64,000 nucleotides of DNA, taken from CAZQYB01 sp964582985. GTDB lineage: Bacteria; Planctomycetota; Phycisphaerae; Sedimentisphaerales; Anaerobacaceae. The first letter of the stretch is position 1, and the number at the start of each line of letters is the position of its first letter. Under the pieces are notes generated by a model. The model saw nothing but the letters and a program-made list of their open reading frames with translations. It had not been told where the DNA came from and did no database searches. Positions 15,046 to 22,967 of the stretch are shown piece after piece. Both the position numbers and the translations under genes were made by a program. The DNA lies in NCBI GenBank assembly GCA_964582985.1, contig CAZOUM010000001.1:1-64000 (forward strand). The letters run 5' to 3'.

Positions 15046-15903
15046 ATGGTTTTAATCGTAAACGGCGAAAAGATTGAGGATTCGGAAATACGCCAGGAAG
15101 CCGAGCGCCTCCGACCGGATTATGAAAGGGCATTCAAAGACCAGAACACCAAAGAGAAAGAAGCTCAGCTGCTTGATTGGTCCAGAGAGAATGTGATTGA
15201 GAGGGTCTTGATAAATCAGGAGGCTAAAAAGTATGAGGGCCAGGTGTCAAACGAGGAGATTGAATCTGCTTTGGCTGAACTGAAAAGACAATACGGGGGT
15301 GAGGAGCAGTTCCGCGGGCAATTTGAAGTCAGGGATGATAAGAAAATAAAGGAAGACATTGAGCTGCAAATCAGAGTCGAGCGGATGTTTCAAGATGTTT
15401 GCAGAGATTTAGCTGAGCCGTTGGACGATGCTGTCTTGGAATATTATGAGGAAAACAAGGAGCAGTTTACCAGCGCTGAACAGGTCAGGGTGGCCCATAT
15501 AGTAAAACATATAGACTGGCAGACGGATGAGACAGCCGCCTATGAGACGACAAGAAGAGCGGGGGATGAATTAAAAGATGGTGCAGTTTTTGAAGTTCTG
15601 GTTGCAAAATATTCCGATTGTCCTGAAAATGGCGGCGACCTCGGTTATATTATGAGAGGCGAGATGGTAGAGGAGTTCGATGATGTTGTTTTTAACCTGG
15701 ACGTTGGCGAAGTAAGCGGCATTTTTCGGACTCGCTTTGGATTTCATATAGCTAAGGTGTACGGCAGAAAGCCTGTGGTCGTTCGCGCCCTTGAGGAGGT
15801 CAAAGACGAAATAGCCGAGGAGATCAAGAAGCAGATGCGCGAAAAAGCTACTGATGAATTCATCGACCAGTTGCGAAGTAAGGCCAGAATCGAAGAAATA
15901 TAG
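15046..15903 (+). CDS. Parvulin-type peptidyl-prolyl isomerase without signal peptide
   Basis: The 285-residue protein has an N-terminal SurA/PrsA-like helical domain (NGEKIEDSEIRQEAERL; RENVIERVLINQEAKKY). A parvulin (PpiC) domain follows from about residue 145 (VRVAHIVKHI, FEVLVAKYSDCPENGGDLGYIMRGEMVEEFDDVVFNLDVGEVSGIFRTRFGFHIAKV). No signal peptide is visible, so a cytosolic chaperone role is likely. The start at ATG 15046 lacks a strong Shine-Dalgarno sequence. A second, exported parvulin is encoded at 46659. Confidence 0.85.
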   Translation: MVLIVNGEKIEDSEIRQEAERLRPDYERAFKDQNTKEKEAQLLDWSRENVIERVLINQEAKKYEGQVSNEEIESALAELKRQYGGEEQFRGQFEVRDDKKIKEDIELQIRVERMFQDVCRDLAEPLDDAVLEYYEENKEQFTSAEQVRVAHIVKHIDWQTDETAAYETTRRAGDELKDGAVFEVLVAKYSDCPENGGDLGYIMRGEMVEEFDDVVFNLDVGEVSGIFRTRFGFHIAKVYGRKPVVVRALEEVKDEIAEEIKKQMREKATDEFIDQLRSKARIEEI

Positions 15904-16054
15904 AAAGGCAGATAAGAGCGGAGCTCTTTATTCCGGCAGTATGTGAAACCACAAATTTGTGGTTCTGTTATGGGAGCTTAAGCTGTAGAGCCGTCTCGCA
16001 TTGCCTTTATTCAATGCGCTGCGTGAGCTTATCGGGCCATCATAAAAAACAAAA

Positions 16055-16089
16055 AAAGAGGAAAGACCATTTGCCTCTTTAGCATTTTT
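16055..16089 (+). terminator. Terminator-like hairpin after the parvulin gene
   Basis: Stem AAAGAGG (16055-16061) / CCTCTTT (16074-16080) with a 12-nt loop, followed a few bases later by a run of five T. It would end transcription of the 13.6-15.9 kb genes. Confidence 0.5.
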
Positions 16090-16109
16090 GCATTATATTT
16101 TGTTTAGGA

Positions 16110-16351
16110 GCGGATGAGAACCATGGGGGTAAGCAGCATTGCTTTTCTTAGTTTGGCTGACTATAACTATAGATTCAGGAGAATAGCCCAAGTTCATAGT
16201 CCTGCCGTGTGTGGTGGTAGCCTGACGGCAGCAGCGAGGCAGGGGTAAACACAACGGCTTTTGCGTTCTCTTTGAATGCTGAAACATGGGGGGCCATATA
16301 AGTTTCTTTCTGAGGAGGTCTCTGCGCAGCATGCGTGGAGACCTTTTTTTT
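16110..16351 (+). ncRNA. Candidate structured RNA of unknown family
   Basis: Local helices include AAGCA/TGCTT, ACTATAACT paired with AGTTCATAGT (one bulge), CTGCCGT paired with ACGGCAG, and AACG/CGTT. The segment ends in a strong intrinsic terminator. There is no good reading frame. No 6S, tmRNA, SRP, RNase P or known riboswitch consensus was recognised by eye. It might be an independent small RNA, or the leader of an attenuated transcript. Confidence 0.4.
16316..16351 (+). terminator. Intrinsic terminator
   Basis: Stem AGGTCTC…GAGACCT with an inner CGC/GCG helix and a short loop, followed by eight T. It isolates nrdR from upstream transcription. Confidence 0.8.
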
Positions 16352-16490
16352 AAAAAAATCCTCCCGAAATCAACGGTTAGTTTTTTTTGCCATTGGTGTT
16401 ACTGCTTATCTGGCCATAGATTAAAAGCAGTCCAAACAGAATTTAACAGCTTCTCGTTGGGCTGGTTTCCAAGTTGCTCTAAGATTTTTT

Positions 16491-16518
16491 TTGACATACT
16501 ATATGTTGGGCTTACAAT
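16491..16518 (+). promoter_or_regulatory. Sigma-70-type promoter for nrdR
   Basis: TTGACA (16491-16496), 16-bp spacer, TACAAT (16513-16518). It lies about 80 bp before the nrdR start and overlaps the repeated CWATATG sites. Confidence 0.6.
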
Positions 16519-16539
16519 ATGCAAGTTGGCAATATGTAG
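16499..16539 (+). promoter_or_regulatory. Predicted NrdR boxes over the nrdR promoter
   Basis: CTATATGTTG (16499-16508) and CAATATGTAG (16530-16539) both match the NrdR-box core CWATATNTWG and are 31 bp apart, the three-turn spacing known for paired NrdR boxes. A weaker site, CAATATGCAA (16515-16524), lies between them. Their position across the -10 region suggests autorepression. Confidence 0.65.
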
Positions 16540-16596
16540 GGTTATCTTATCTTACCGTGCGTTGTTACCGGTATTTTTTTGAGGTGTACCCGGACT

Positions 16597-17088
16597 GTGA
16601 AATGTCCTTTTTGTAAGGAAGATCGGGACAAAGTTGTTGATTCGCGCTCAAGCGATGCGGGCAGAGTTATCAGACGTCGGCGTCAGTGCCTCGCGTGCAA
16701 GAAGCGTTTTACCACCTACGAGAAGATAGGTGAGAGCTTTAAGCTCTACGTAGTGAAGAAGGACAGTTCCCGGGTTCCTTATGACAGAGACAAAGTCATC
16801 GCAGGATTGCAGAAAGCTTGTTACAAAAGACCTGTCTCGGCCGAAGATATTCAGCAAATAGCGGAGAAGGTAGAAGAGGATATATTCAGGAATTTCGATA
16901 ACGAAGTTTCGTCCGCTTTTATAGGCGAAAGTGTAATGAAGCAACTTCGTGCGGTTGATAAGGTTGCGTATATCCGTTTTGCGAGTGTGTATCGCGAGTT
17001 CGAAGACGCAGGCGAACTAATTGAAGAAGTCAGCGAGGCTATTCAGGAAGCCGAATATAGAGGGCAGGCGACGCTTTTCAATAAGTAG
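16597..17088 (+). CDS. nrdR: Transcriptional repressor NrdR
   Basis: This 163-residue protein has an N-terminal zinc ribbon (CPFCKEDRDKVVDSR, then CLACKKRFTTYE) and an ATP-cone domain (VVKKDSSRVPYDRDKVIAGLQKAC). NrdR senses dATP/ATP and represses ribonucleotide reductase operons. GTG 16597 is chosen because it gives the canonical start MKCPFC and follows a GAGGTG Shine-Dalgarno sequence. The TTG at 16579 would add six atypical residues. A second ATP-cone gene follows 75 bp downstream. NrdR-box-like sites overlap its promoter. Confidence 0.94.
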   Translation: MKCPFCKEDRDKVVDSRSSDAGRVIRRRRQCLACKKRFTTYEKIGESFKLYVVKKDSSRVPYDRDKVIAGLQKACYKRPVSAEDIQQIAEKVEEDIFRNFDNEVSSAFIGESVMKQLRAVDKVAYIRFASVYREFEDAGELIEEVSEAIQEAEYRGQATLFNK

Positions 17089-17163
17089 GAAAGCGTCTGT
17101 CGGAGAACTGAGGGATCAGAACGGTTGTCAATTTTGCCGACATGGAAAAAGGGGTAAGGCAAA

Positions 17164-17739
17164 ATGCAGCTTAAAATTGTAAAGACAGACGGAACTGTCG
17201 AGGCATATTTACACACCAAAGTTATAGGCACTATCGGCAACGCTCTCAGCAGGAACGGTCACGCGGATATATGCGTTGCGGAACACCTGGCTGAGGCCGT
17301 GACATATTTTCTTTATCACAGGCAAAAACCTTTGGTTGTGACCAGTAACGAGGTGCTTTCTATAATTGAGGCAGTCTTGGTAGCTACGGGGTACGAAGAT
17401 GCCGCTGTTGCGCTTAGTGAGTATCATTTTGAGCGTAAGCTGAAGCGTTCCCGAATTGAGGTTGCTTCAGTTGATATTTCCGAACTAACGGATGCCGAGC
17501 TACTATGTAGGGTAGAGGAACCCGACAAGAGGTGTCGATGGGATAAGTCCAGGATAGTCGACGGCCTTGTGACGAAGTATGATGTTAGTCGGCAGACAGC
17601 GAGGACAATCGCGTCAATGGTCGAGGAAAAGATATTCAATATGGGGGTTACGCTGGTTGCAGCGAGTTTAATAAAGCAGCTTGTTCTGCGCGATGCTGCT
17701 GTGGTGTTGCAGGCTGAGCGTCAGTTGCAAACTGTCTGA
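17164..17739 (+). CDS. Stand-alone protein with two ATP-cone-like domains
   Basis: The 191-residue protein begins with an ATP-cone motif (LKIVKTDGTVEAYLHTKVIGTIGNAL) that continues to about residue 95 (VLSIIEAVLVATGYEDAAVALSEYHFER). A second, diverged unit covers ~118-185 (CRWDKSRIVDGLVTKYDVSRQTARTIASMVEEKIF). ATP cones bind ATP/dATP and normally regulate ribonucleotide reductase or form part of NrdR. Here there is neither a catalytic domain nor a zinc ribbon. The close position after nrdR (75 bp, good Shine-Dalgarno) suggests co-transcription and a partner or modulator role, which is inference. Confidence 0.7.
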   Translation: MQLKIVKTDGTVEAYLHTKVIGTIGNALSRNGHADICVAEHLAEAVTYFLYHRQKPLVVTSNEVLSIIEAVLVATGYEDAAVALSEYHFERKLKRSRIEVASVDISELTDAELLCRVEEPDKRCRWDKSRIVDGLVTKYDVSRQTARTIASMVEEKIFNMGVTLVAASLIKQLVLRDAAVVLQAERQLQTV

Positions 17740-17743
17740 GTGC

Positions 17744-18682
17744 TTATTTGATATTGCTCAGTAACGTCATTGTGCGGGTGAGGGTTTTTTCGAGCGGTTC
17801 TTCGGGCTCGATATCAAGCCAATGGACATTCTTGAAAGTCTTGAACCAGGTCCGCTGGTTTTTTGCTAAACGCCGAGTGTTCTTTTTTATCAGTTCGGTT
17901 GCGTCTTCCAAACCTATTTTTCCGTTTAGATAGTCGATTATCTCAGCATAGCCAATTGCGCATCGGGCTTGTTTGCTTAAAGGTTTGTCTTCGGCCAGCA
18001 GAGACTTGACCTCATCAACAAGGTCGGCGGTAATCATTTTTTTTACCCGGCTGTTTATGCGATGGCTTACGTCGGTTTTTTCTCTTTGCAAGCCAATTAT
18101 AGTCCAATGATGTTTCATGTCGTGTTTCCATTGCTGCTGGAGGCTTGAGATCGGCCCTCCAGTGATTTTGTAGACCTCCAAAGCTCGGATTATACGTTTA
18201 GCGTCGTTGGGATGAATGTTCTCGGCTGCCAAGGGATCGGCCTTCTCTAATTCGCGGTACAGGTGTTCCAATCCTTCACTCTTTGCCCGTTCCTGCAATA
18301 CGCTGCGTATTTTCTGGTCGGTTCCAGGGCCTTCAAAGAGACCGTAGAGCAGGGCCTTTATATATAGGGCCGTTCCGCCGACCGCGACTATGGGTGAATT
18401 TCGGCGTTTTATCTGCTTTATGGCTGATGATGACTGCTCCAAAAACAGGCCGACGTTGAAGGAGTCGCTGGGCTCGACTATATCAATTAGGTGGTGTTTT
18501 ATCGCAACACGTGCCTCTCTTGGCGGTTTGGCAGTGCCGATATCCATTCGGCAATAAACCTTCATAGAGTCGATGCTTATCATTTCAGCGCCGATTTGTT
18601 TGGCCAGATGAAAGGCCAGCCGGCCTTTGCCGGACGCGGTAACGCCGAGAATCAAAATCATTTTGGGTTCGCGATTTTTCAT
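17744..18682 (-). CDS. miaA: tRNA dimethylallyltransferase MiaA
   Basis: The 312-residue protein has the P-loop GVTASGKG near residue 14, the SIDSMKVYCRMDIGTAKP motif, HHLIDIVEPSDSFNVG, VGGTALYIKALLYG and the C-terminal YAEIIDYLNG and KNQRTWFK motifs. It transfers dimethylallyl from DMAPP to A37 of tRNAs that read UNN codons. The DMAPP-derived pathway genes ispA and dxs lie just beyond it on the other strand. It ends 4 bp from the convergent ATP-cone gene. The start at 18682 could instead be ATG 18661, seven codons later. Confidence 0.94.
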   Translation of the reverse strand: MKNREPKMILILGVTASGKGRLAFHLAKQIGAEMISIDSMKVYCRMDIGTAKPPREARVAIKHHLIDIVEPSDSFNVGLFLEQSSSAIKQIKRRNSPIVAVGGTALYIKALLYGLFEGPGTDQKIRSVLQERAKSEGLEHLYRELEKADPLAAENIHPNDAKRIIRALEVYKITGGPISSLQQQWKHDMKHHWTIIGLQREKTDVSHRINSRVKKMITADLVDEVKSLLAEDKPLSKQARCAIGYAEIIDYLNGKIGLEDATELIKKNTRRLAKNQRTWFKTFKNVHWLDIEPEEPLEKTLTRTMTLLSNIK

Positions 18683-18733
18683 TGTTGACTGTCAATAATT
18701 GCTGTGATGGTTCATAAGAATAGATATAATATA

Positions 18734-18796
18734 AAATTTGGGAAATTAAAAATCTAAAATCGAAAATTGGGAAGTCCGAAAATCACGAATCAAGAC
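18734..18796. repeat. Heptamer-periodic region at the start of ispA
   Basis: A 63-bp stretch reads in 7-bp register as ggaaatt, aaaaatc, taaaatc, gaaaatt, gggaagt, then more degenerate units. It includes the TTG start of ispA and its first codons. Confidence 0.55.
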
Positions 18797-19669
18797 TTCA
18801 ACATTAAATTGCGCGAAAAGGCTCAGCTTGTTACTCACATTCTTGAGCAGCTTTTGGCGGTTCAGCAGATAGACGATGAGTTGAAAGAAGCACTCAGGTA
18901 CACGCTTACTGCACCGGGTAAGCGCGTGCGTTCGGTATTGGCGCTGTGGTGCTGCGAACTTGTCAGCGGCAAAATAAATCACAATGCTGAGATTGCAGCG
19001 GCGGCGATTGAGATGGTGCATACGTACTCGCTTGTGCATGATGATTTGCCAGCGATGGATGACGATGATTTTCGACGTGGGCTGCGTGCGTGCCATAAGG
19101 TTTTTGGTGAGGCGGCGGCTATTCTGACCGGCGATGCTCTACTGACGCTGGCGTTTGATATCTTAGCAAAAGAGATAGATGAGCCGGTCGTTGCGGTAAA
19201 ACTGATTAGTGAATTGGCGCAAGCCGCTGGGCCTGCTGGTATGATTGCGGGGCAGATGGCCGATTTGAAGGCGGAAAATAGCGAGGCGACAGAGCTGCAA
19301 CTGCGCATTATTCATACCAACAAGACAGCCAAGATGTTTCGCTGCGCTGCCGCTATTGGAGCCATTGCCGGCGGCGCAAATGACAGCCAGTTGGAGAGCC
19401 TGAGTGAGTACGGCTCGAAGATCGGACTTGGTTTTCAGATAACCGACGATATTCTTGATGTGTGCGGTTCGAGTGAACGGTTGGGAAAGACCGCCGGCAA
19501 AGATGCAAAGGCGGCCAAGTGCACATATCCTGCGGTTCTGGGGATGGAAAAGTCCAGGCATCTGGCAAAAGAGTTGTCTGATGAAGCCATAGCGGTATTG
19601 GCGCCGTTCGGCCAGAAAGCTGACAACCTACGACAACTCGCTATCGCACTGCTGGAAAGAACGAAATAG
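18767..19669 (+). CDS. ispA: Short-chain polyprenyl diphosphate synthase (IspA/farnesyl or geranylgeranyl type)
   Basis: The 300-residue protein has PGKRVRSVLAL, the first Asp-rich motif VHDDLPAMDDDD, GDALLTLAF, KTAKMF and the second Asp-rich motif QITDDILDV. DDLPAMDDDD with two residues between aspartates is the bacterial IspA pattern. It condenses IPP with allylic diphosphates to C15 or C20 products. The TTG start at 18767 lies inside a heptamer-periodic stretch, so the first few residues are uncertain. The dxs gene 350 bp downstream feeds the same isoprenoid pathway. Confidence 0.9.
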   Translation: MGSPKITNQDFNIKLREKAQLVTHILEQLLAVQQIDDELKEALRYTLTAPGKRVRSVLALWCCELVSGKINHNAEIAAAAIEMVHTYSLVHDDLPAMDDDDFRRGLRACHKVFGEAAAILTGDALLTLAFDILAKEIDEPVVAVKLISELAQAAGPAGMIAGQMADLKAENSEATELQLRIIHTNKTAKMFRCAAAIGAIAGGANDSQLESLSEYGSKIGLGFQITDDILDVCGSSERLGKTAGKDAKAAKCTYPAVLGMEKSRHLAKELSDEAIAVLAPFGQKADNLRQLAIALLERTK

Positions 19670-19949
19670 CAGCAGCGACCGGAAGCGAGAGGCACCGTAT
19701 ATTCATTTTTTGTAATCAAGCTCCTTTTTCAAAGTTGAGGTAAATACCGCCGGCTGGGCATTTAGCCCTTCCATAATTGGAGCAACCTGCGCGTTTGCGC
19801 AGAAAAAACCGCATATTAGCAATGGAGTTTTCGAGATAAGCTGTTATGATATAATAAGTAAAAAAAATTTTAGAAATTCAAAGTTTATTCTTCGACTACC
19901 TGCATTTTTGATTGAAATTATTGACTGACGGCGATTGAAAGGACCCTTA
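19670..19949 (+). other. ispA-dxs intergenic region
   Basis: About 280 bp without a gene. It contains small hairpins (GGGC/GCCC at ~19758, TGCGC/GCGCA at ~19788) and a TATAAT (19850-19855) that could be a -10 element for dxs, with no convincing -35 element. Confidence 0.4.
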
Positions 19950-19995
19950 ATGAGTAGCTTATTAGAGCAAATAAACCCCGTTAGAAGCGAGAGGC
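19682..19995. repeat. 12-bp direct repeat flanking the ispA-dxs gap
   Basis: GAAGCGAGAGGC occurs at 19682-19693 and again at 19984-19995, 302 bp apart. Between them the sequence is AT-rich. The significance is unclear. Confidence 0.5.
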
Positions 19996-20024
19996 CCAGT
20001 TCTGACGGTGGTAAAAAGGCGTGA
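19950..20024 (+). CDS. 24-codon leader ORF ahead of dxs
   Basis: ATG 19950 follows the Shine-Dalgarno sequence AAAGGA and encodes MSSLLEQINPVRSERPSSDG plus four residues, ending at TGA 20022-20024. It overlaps the possible GTG start of dxs and stops 5 bp before ATG 20030. The layout suggests translational coupling or a leader peptide. It is too short to judge coding by composition. Confidence 0.35.
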   Translation: MSSLLEQINPVRSERPSSDGGKKA

Positions 20025-22018
20025 ACAATATGATGGAAATATCACACGAAAAAGTCGAGCTTCTAAACGGGGTAAACAGTCCGGATGATTTGAAGGAGCT
20101 GCCGGTGCCGCAGCTTAAAGATTTGGCTGCTGAAATACAGCAGTTTATCATTGACACTGTCAGCAAGACCGGTGGGCATTTGGCCAGCAATCTCGGCGTA
20201 GTGGAATTGACCCTCGCGCTGCACTATGTCTTCGATTTCAAGAAAGATAAGCTGCTCTGGGATGTTGGCCATCAGTGCTACACGCACAAAATCGTCACCG
20301 GCAGGAAAGATGCGTTCAGGCGCCTTCGGCAGTCTAATGGTGTCGGTGGATTTCCCGACCCGGCCGAGAGCGTATATGACCAGTTTGCTGTTGGGCATGC
20401 AGGAACGGCGATGGCAACGGCCATCGGAATGGCGATAGGTGAAGAATTAAAAAGCAAAAAGCAAACGCACGATTCGAGTAAAATTGTGGCGCTGGTTGGA
20501 GATGCCAGTATCGTTAATGGAGCTTCTTTTGAGGCGCTCAATAATCTCGGATCGGTCAAGAGACAACTGCTTATCGTGCTCAACGACAACTCAATGGCGA
20601 TTGACGCTACTCAAGGGGCGGTGGCGAAATACTTCTCCAAGATTCGGCTGAGCCAGACCTACGAGGATTTACGGAGGACTACCAGCAATATCCTTGAACA
20701 TATGCCTGTAATCGGCAAAAGTGTTGAAGAAGCAATTGAGAGGATTAAGAAAAGTATTCGTATGGTTCTGCCGGCCAGTCAGATGTTTGAGAGCTTGAAT
20801 ATTCCTTACTTTGGCCCGGTTGACGGTCATGACCTTGGCTCACTTGTACGATTGTTTCGTGCGCTTGCAGAGTTGAATCATCCGGCAATTCTGCACGTAT
20901 ACACGAAGAAAGGCAGGGGTTTTGGTCCGGCAGAACAGGACCTCTCGAAGTTTCATTCGACCGGGCCGTTCGAAATAAGCGGTAGTGTCATGAGTGTTGC
21001 CGAGTCGGAAAGCAAGAGCTTCACCAAAGTGTTCGGGGAGCATTTGGTAAAATTGGCCGAGAAGGATTCGTCGATTGTTGCTATAACATCGGCGATGTCA
21101 GATGGCACCGGGCTGGCGGAATTTCGTAAAAGATTTGGTGAGCGATTCTACGATGTGGGTATTGCTGAAAGTGTGGCGGTGGATATTGCTGCGGGGCTCG
21201 CCAAAAGTGGCTTAAAGCCAGTGGTCTGCATCTATTCGACATTCTTACAGCGAAGCTTCGACCAGATATTTCAGGAGGTGGGGTTACAAAATCTACCGGT
21301 TGTTTTTTGTTTGGACAGGGCGGGTCTTGTTGGTGTGGACGGCCCGACGCATCATGGACTGATGGATATTGGCTTCTTGCGAATGATACCAAATATGGTA
21401 CTGACTGCCCCGGCGAATGATGTTGAGCTGAAATTAGCTTTAGATTTTGCTGTTGGCTTGAATAAACCGGTTGTCATAAGGTATCCGAAGGATTTTGTGC
21501 CGCCGCAAAAGTATGTCAGAGCCGCCTGTGCTAAGCCGTTTAGGTTAGGCAAAAGTGTGTTTGTTAAGAGACAAAAAGATTCACCCATTACGATTGTCAG
21601 TTACGGCAGCGTTTTGACAGAAGCATTGAAGGCCGCCAGTCTTCTGGCCAAAGACAGAATTGCGGTTGATGTAATAAATGCACGGTTCGCTGCGCCTATA
21701 GATGCGAGAATTATATCTCTTTTAGCTGAGGGCAGACGTATGATAGTTGTAGAGGACCACCGTCTAGCCTGCGGATTCGGCTCAGCTATACTTGAGCAAG
21801 CGGCAGCTAAGTTGGGAGCTGGGGGAGAGCGGATGATGAGTAGCGGGAAGCTCAGTGCTGTACGGTTGCTTGGTGCGCCGCTGAGATTCATAAAACACGA
21901 TTCGCGGGCAATGCAGCTTATGCAAGCAGGTATAAGTGCCGATAAAATAGTACAGGCAGCGGAAGAGATGATGGTGTGGGCGAAAAAAGCGGCGAACAAG
22001 CGAGTTGCCAGAACATAG
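20021..22018 (+). CDS. dxs: 1-deoxy-D-xylulose-5-phosphate synthase
   Basis: The 665-residue transketolase-family enzyme has SNLGVVELTLALHYVFD, WDVGHQCYTHKI, a TPP-binding VGDASIVNGASFEALNN motif, GPVDGHD, and the C-terminal half with FLQRSFDQIFQEVGLQNLPVVFCLDRAGLVGVDGPTHHGLMDI. It makes DXP from pyruvate and glyceraldehyde-3-phosphate as the first step of the MEP pathway. The canonical GDGA is GDAS here. Seven residues (KSKKQTH) before the TPP motif come from a 21-bp heptamer triplet. The start may be GTG 20021, ATG 20030 or ATG 20033. Confidence 0.94.
   Translation: MNNMMEISHEKVELLNGVNSPDDLKELPVPQLKDLAAEIQQFIIDTVSKTGGHLASNLGVVELTLALHYVFDFKKDKLLWDVGHQCYTHKIVTGRKDAFRRLRQSNGVGGFPDPAESVYDQFAVGHAGTAMATAIGMAIGEELKSKKQTHDSSKIVALVGDASIVNGASFEALNNLGSVKRQLLIVLNDNSMAIDATQGAVAKYFSKIRLSQTYEDLRRTTSNILEHMPVIGKSVEEAIERIKKSIRMVLPASQMFESLNIPYFGPVDGHDLGSLVRLFRALAELNHPAILHVYTKKGRGFGPAEQDLSKFHSTGPFEISGSVMSVAESESKSFTKVFGEHLVKLAEKDSSIVAITSAMSDGTGLAEFRKRFGERFYDVGIAESVAVDIAAGLAKSGLKPVVCIYSTFLQRSFDQIFQEVGLQNLPVVFCLDRAGLVGVDGPTHHGLMDIGFLRMIPNMVLTAPANDVELKLALDFAVGLNKPVVIRYPKDFVPPQKYVRAACAKPFRLGKSVFVKRQKDSPITIVSYGSVLTEALKAASLLAKDRIAVDVINARFAAPIDARIISLLAEGRRMIVVEDHRLACGFGSAILEQAAAKLGAGGERMMSSGKLSAVRLLGAPLRFIKHDSRAMQLMQAGISADKIVQAAEEMMVWAKKAANKRVART
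20449..20469. repeat. Three-heptamer insertion inside dxs
   Basis: Two perfect copies of AAAAAGC followed by AAACGCA, 21 bp in all. They encode seven residues in a variable loop ahead of the TPP-binding motif. Confidence 0.55.
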
Positions 22019-22053
22019 ACAGATAGATGGCAACAATAACCGAAGGTGGCAGA

Positions 22054-22914
22054 ATGGCCAAGAGTGACTTGCCCAGATTGGTAATTTTCGGGGACCCGAA
22101 AAAGGAGCATGTCTCGGAGGCAATCGAGGAATTCGTCGCCTTTGCAAAGAGCAAGACGGAGGTGGCAGCCAGATGCGCTATAGACGAGTGCAGGGGCGCT
22201 GGGCTTGAAGGTGTAGACTTTGCGGTTGTATTCGGCGGCGATGGGACAATTCTCGCAGCGGCGAGGCATTTGAGGCAATCTAATGCGCCGATTGTGGGCG
22301 TCAATGTTGGAAAGCTTGGCTTCTTAGCGGAATTCAGTGTTGATGAACTTAAGGACTATTTCGACGACATCATATCGGGCAAGGTGCGAGTGGAAAGGCG
22401 GATGATGTTAGGCTGTAGAGTTTTCAGTGATGACAAGGAGAAATTCAACTCCACCGCTGTCAATGATGTTTTTATCACTGCAGGCCCTCCCTTCAGAATG
22501 ATTGAGTTGAGAATATCAGTGGATGGTCAGGCGGTTGCCGGTTGTGTAAGTGACGGGCTGATAATTTCTACGCCGACGGGCTCGACGGCTTATAATTTAT
22601 CTGCCGGCGGGCCGATACTGTCCGGCAAGATGGAAGCGATGGTTATAACGCCGGTGTGTCCTCATTCGCTCAGTTTCAGGCCGATAGTTATTAACGCCGA
22701 CAGTAAAGTGGAAATATCCGGAGTACGAGTTAATAAAGGCACGACCGTTTCGATCGATGGGCAGGTTTCGTGCAGATTGTCCATCGATGATGCGGTAAAG
22801 ATTGAGCGGGAAAAGAGCGATTTTCTTATCGTGAATAACCCGGTCAGGACCCAGTGGGAGACGTTGGCGAGCAAGCTCAACTGGGCAGAGAAGCCGAAAT
22901 ATAACGTTACCTAA
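22054..22914 (+). CDS. nadK: NAD kinase
   Basis: The 286-residue protein has the family motifs VVFGGDGTILAAARHL, VNVGKLGFLAEF, the conserved TAVNDVFI segment and DGLIISTPTGSTAYNLSAGGPI. It phosphorylates NAD to NADP. ATG 22054 is preferred over ATG 22027 because it follows GAAGGTGG and gives a normal N-terminus. The gene follows dxs by 35 bp; the NADPH it supplies is used by the MEP pathway. Confidence 0.93.
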   Translation: MAKSDLPRLVIFGDPKKEHVSEAIEEFVAFAKSKTEVAARCAIDECRGAGLEGVDFAVVFGGDGTILAAARHLRQSNAPIVGVNVGKLGFLAEFSVDELKDYFDDIISGKVRVERRMMLGCRVFSDDKEKFNSTAVNDVFITAGPPFRMIELRISVDGQAVAGCVSDGLIISTPTGSTAYNLSAGGPILSGKMEAMVITPVCPHSLSFRPIVINADSKVEISGVRVNKGTTVSIDGQVSCRLSIDDAVKIEREKSDFLIVNNPVRTQWETLASKLNWAEKPKYNVT

Positions 22915-22967
22915 ATGGTTGACGATATGATTGTGAACACACCAGCGAATGACGTGTAGATAGTAGT

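Larger units (their letters stand above)
15904..16596 (+). other. 693-bp gene-free region with several hairpins
   Basis: No credible coding frame is seen between the parvulin gene and nrdR. The region holds a perfect 18-bp palindrome (15947-15964), a hairpin with stem CGCATTG/CAATGCG (15997-16018), a terminator-like hairpin (16055-16089), a structured segment (about 16110-16315), an intrinsic terminator (16316-16351), and the nrdR promoter with NrdR-box-like sites (16491-16539). Confidence 0.8.

Noticed and set aside
15940..16351. Cobalamin riboswitch controlling nrdR
   Set aside because: No B12-box sequence (GCCACTG) was found, and the segment ends in a terminator well before the nrdR promoter.
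16055..16441. Possible RNase P RNA between the parvulin gene and nrdR (GAGGAAAG and ACAGAA occur about 370 nt apart)
   Set aside because: The highly conserved continuation GTCCGGGCT after GAGGAAAG and the GG pair after ACAGAA are missing, and an intrinsic terminator interrupts the segment.
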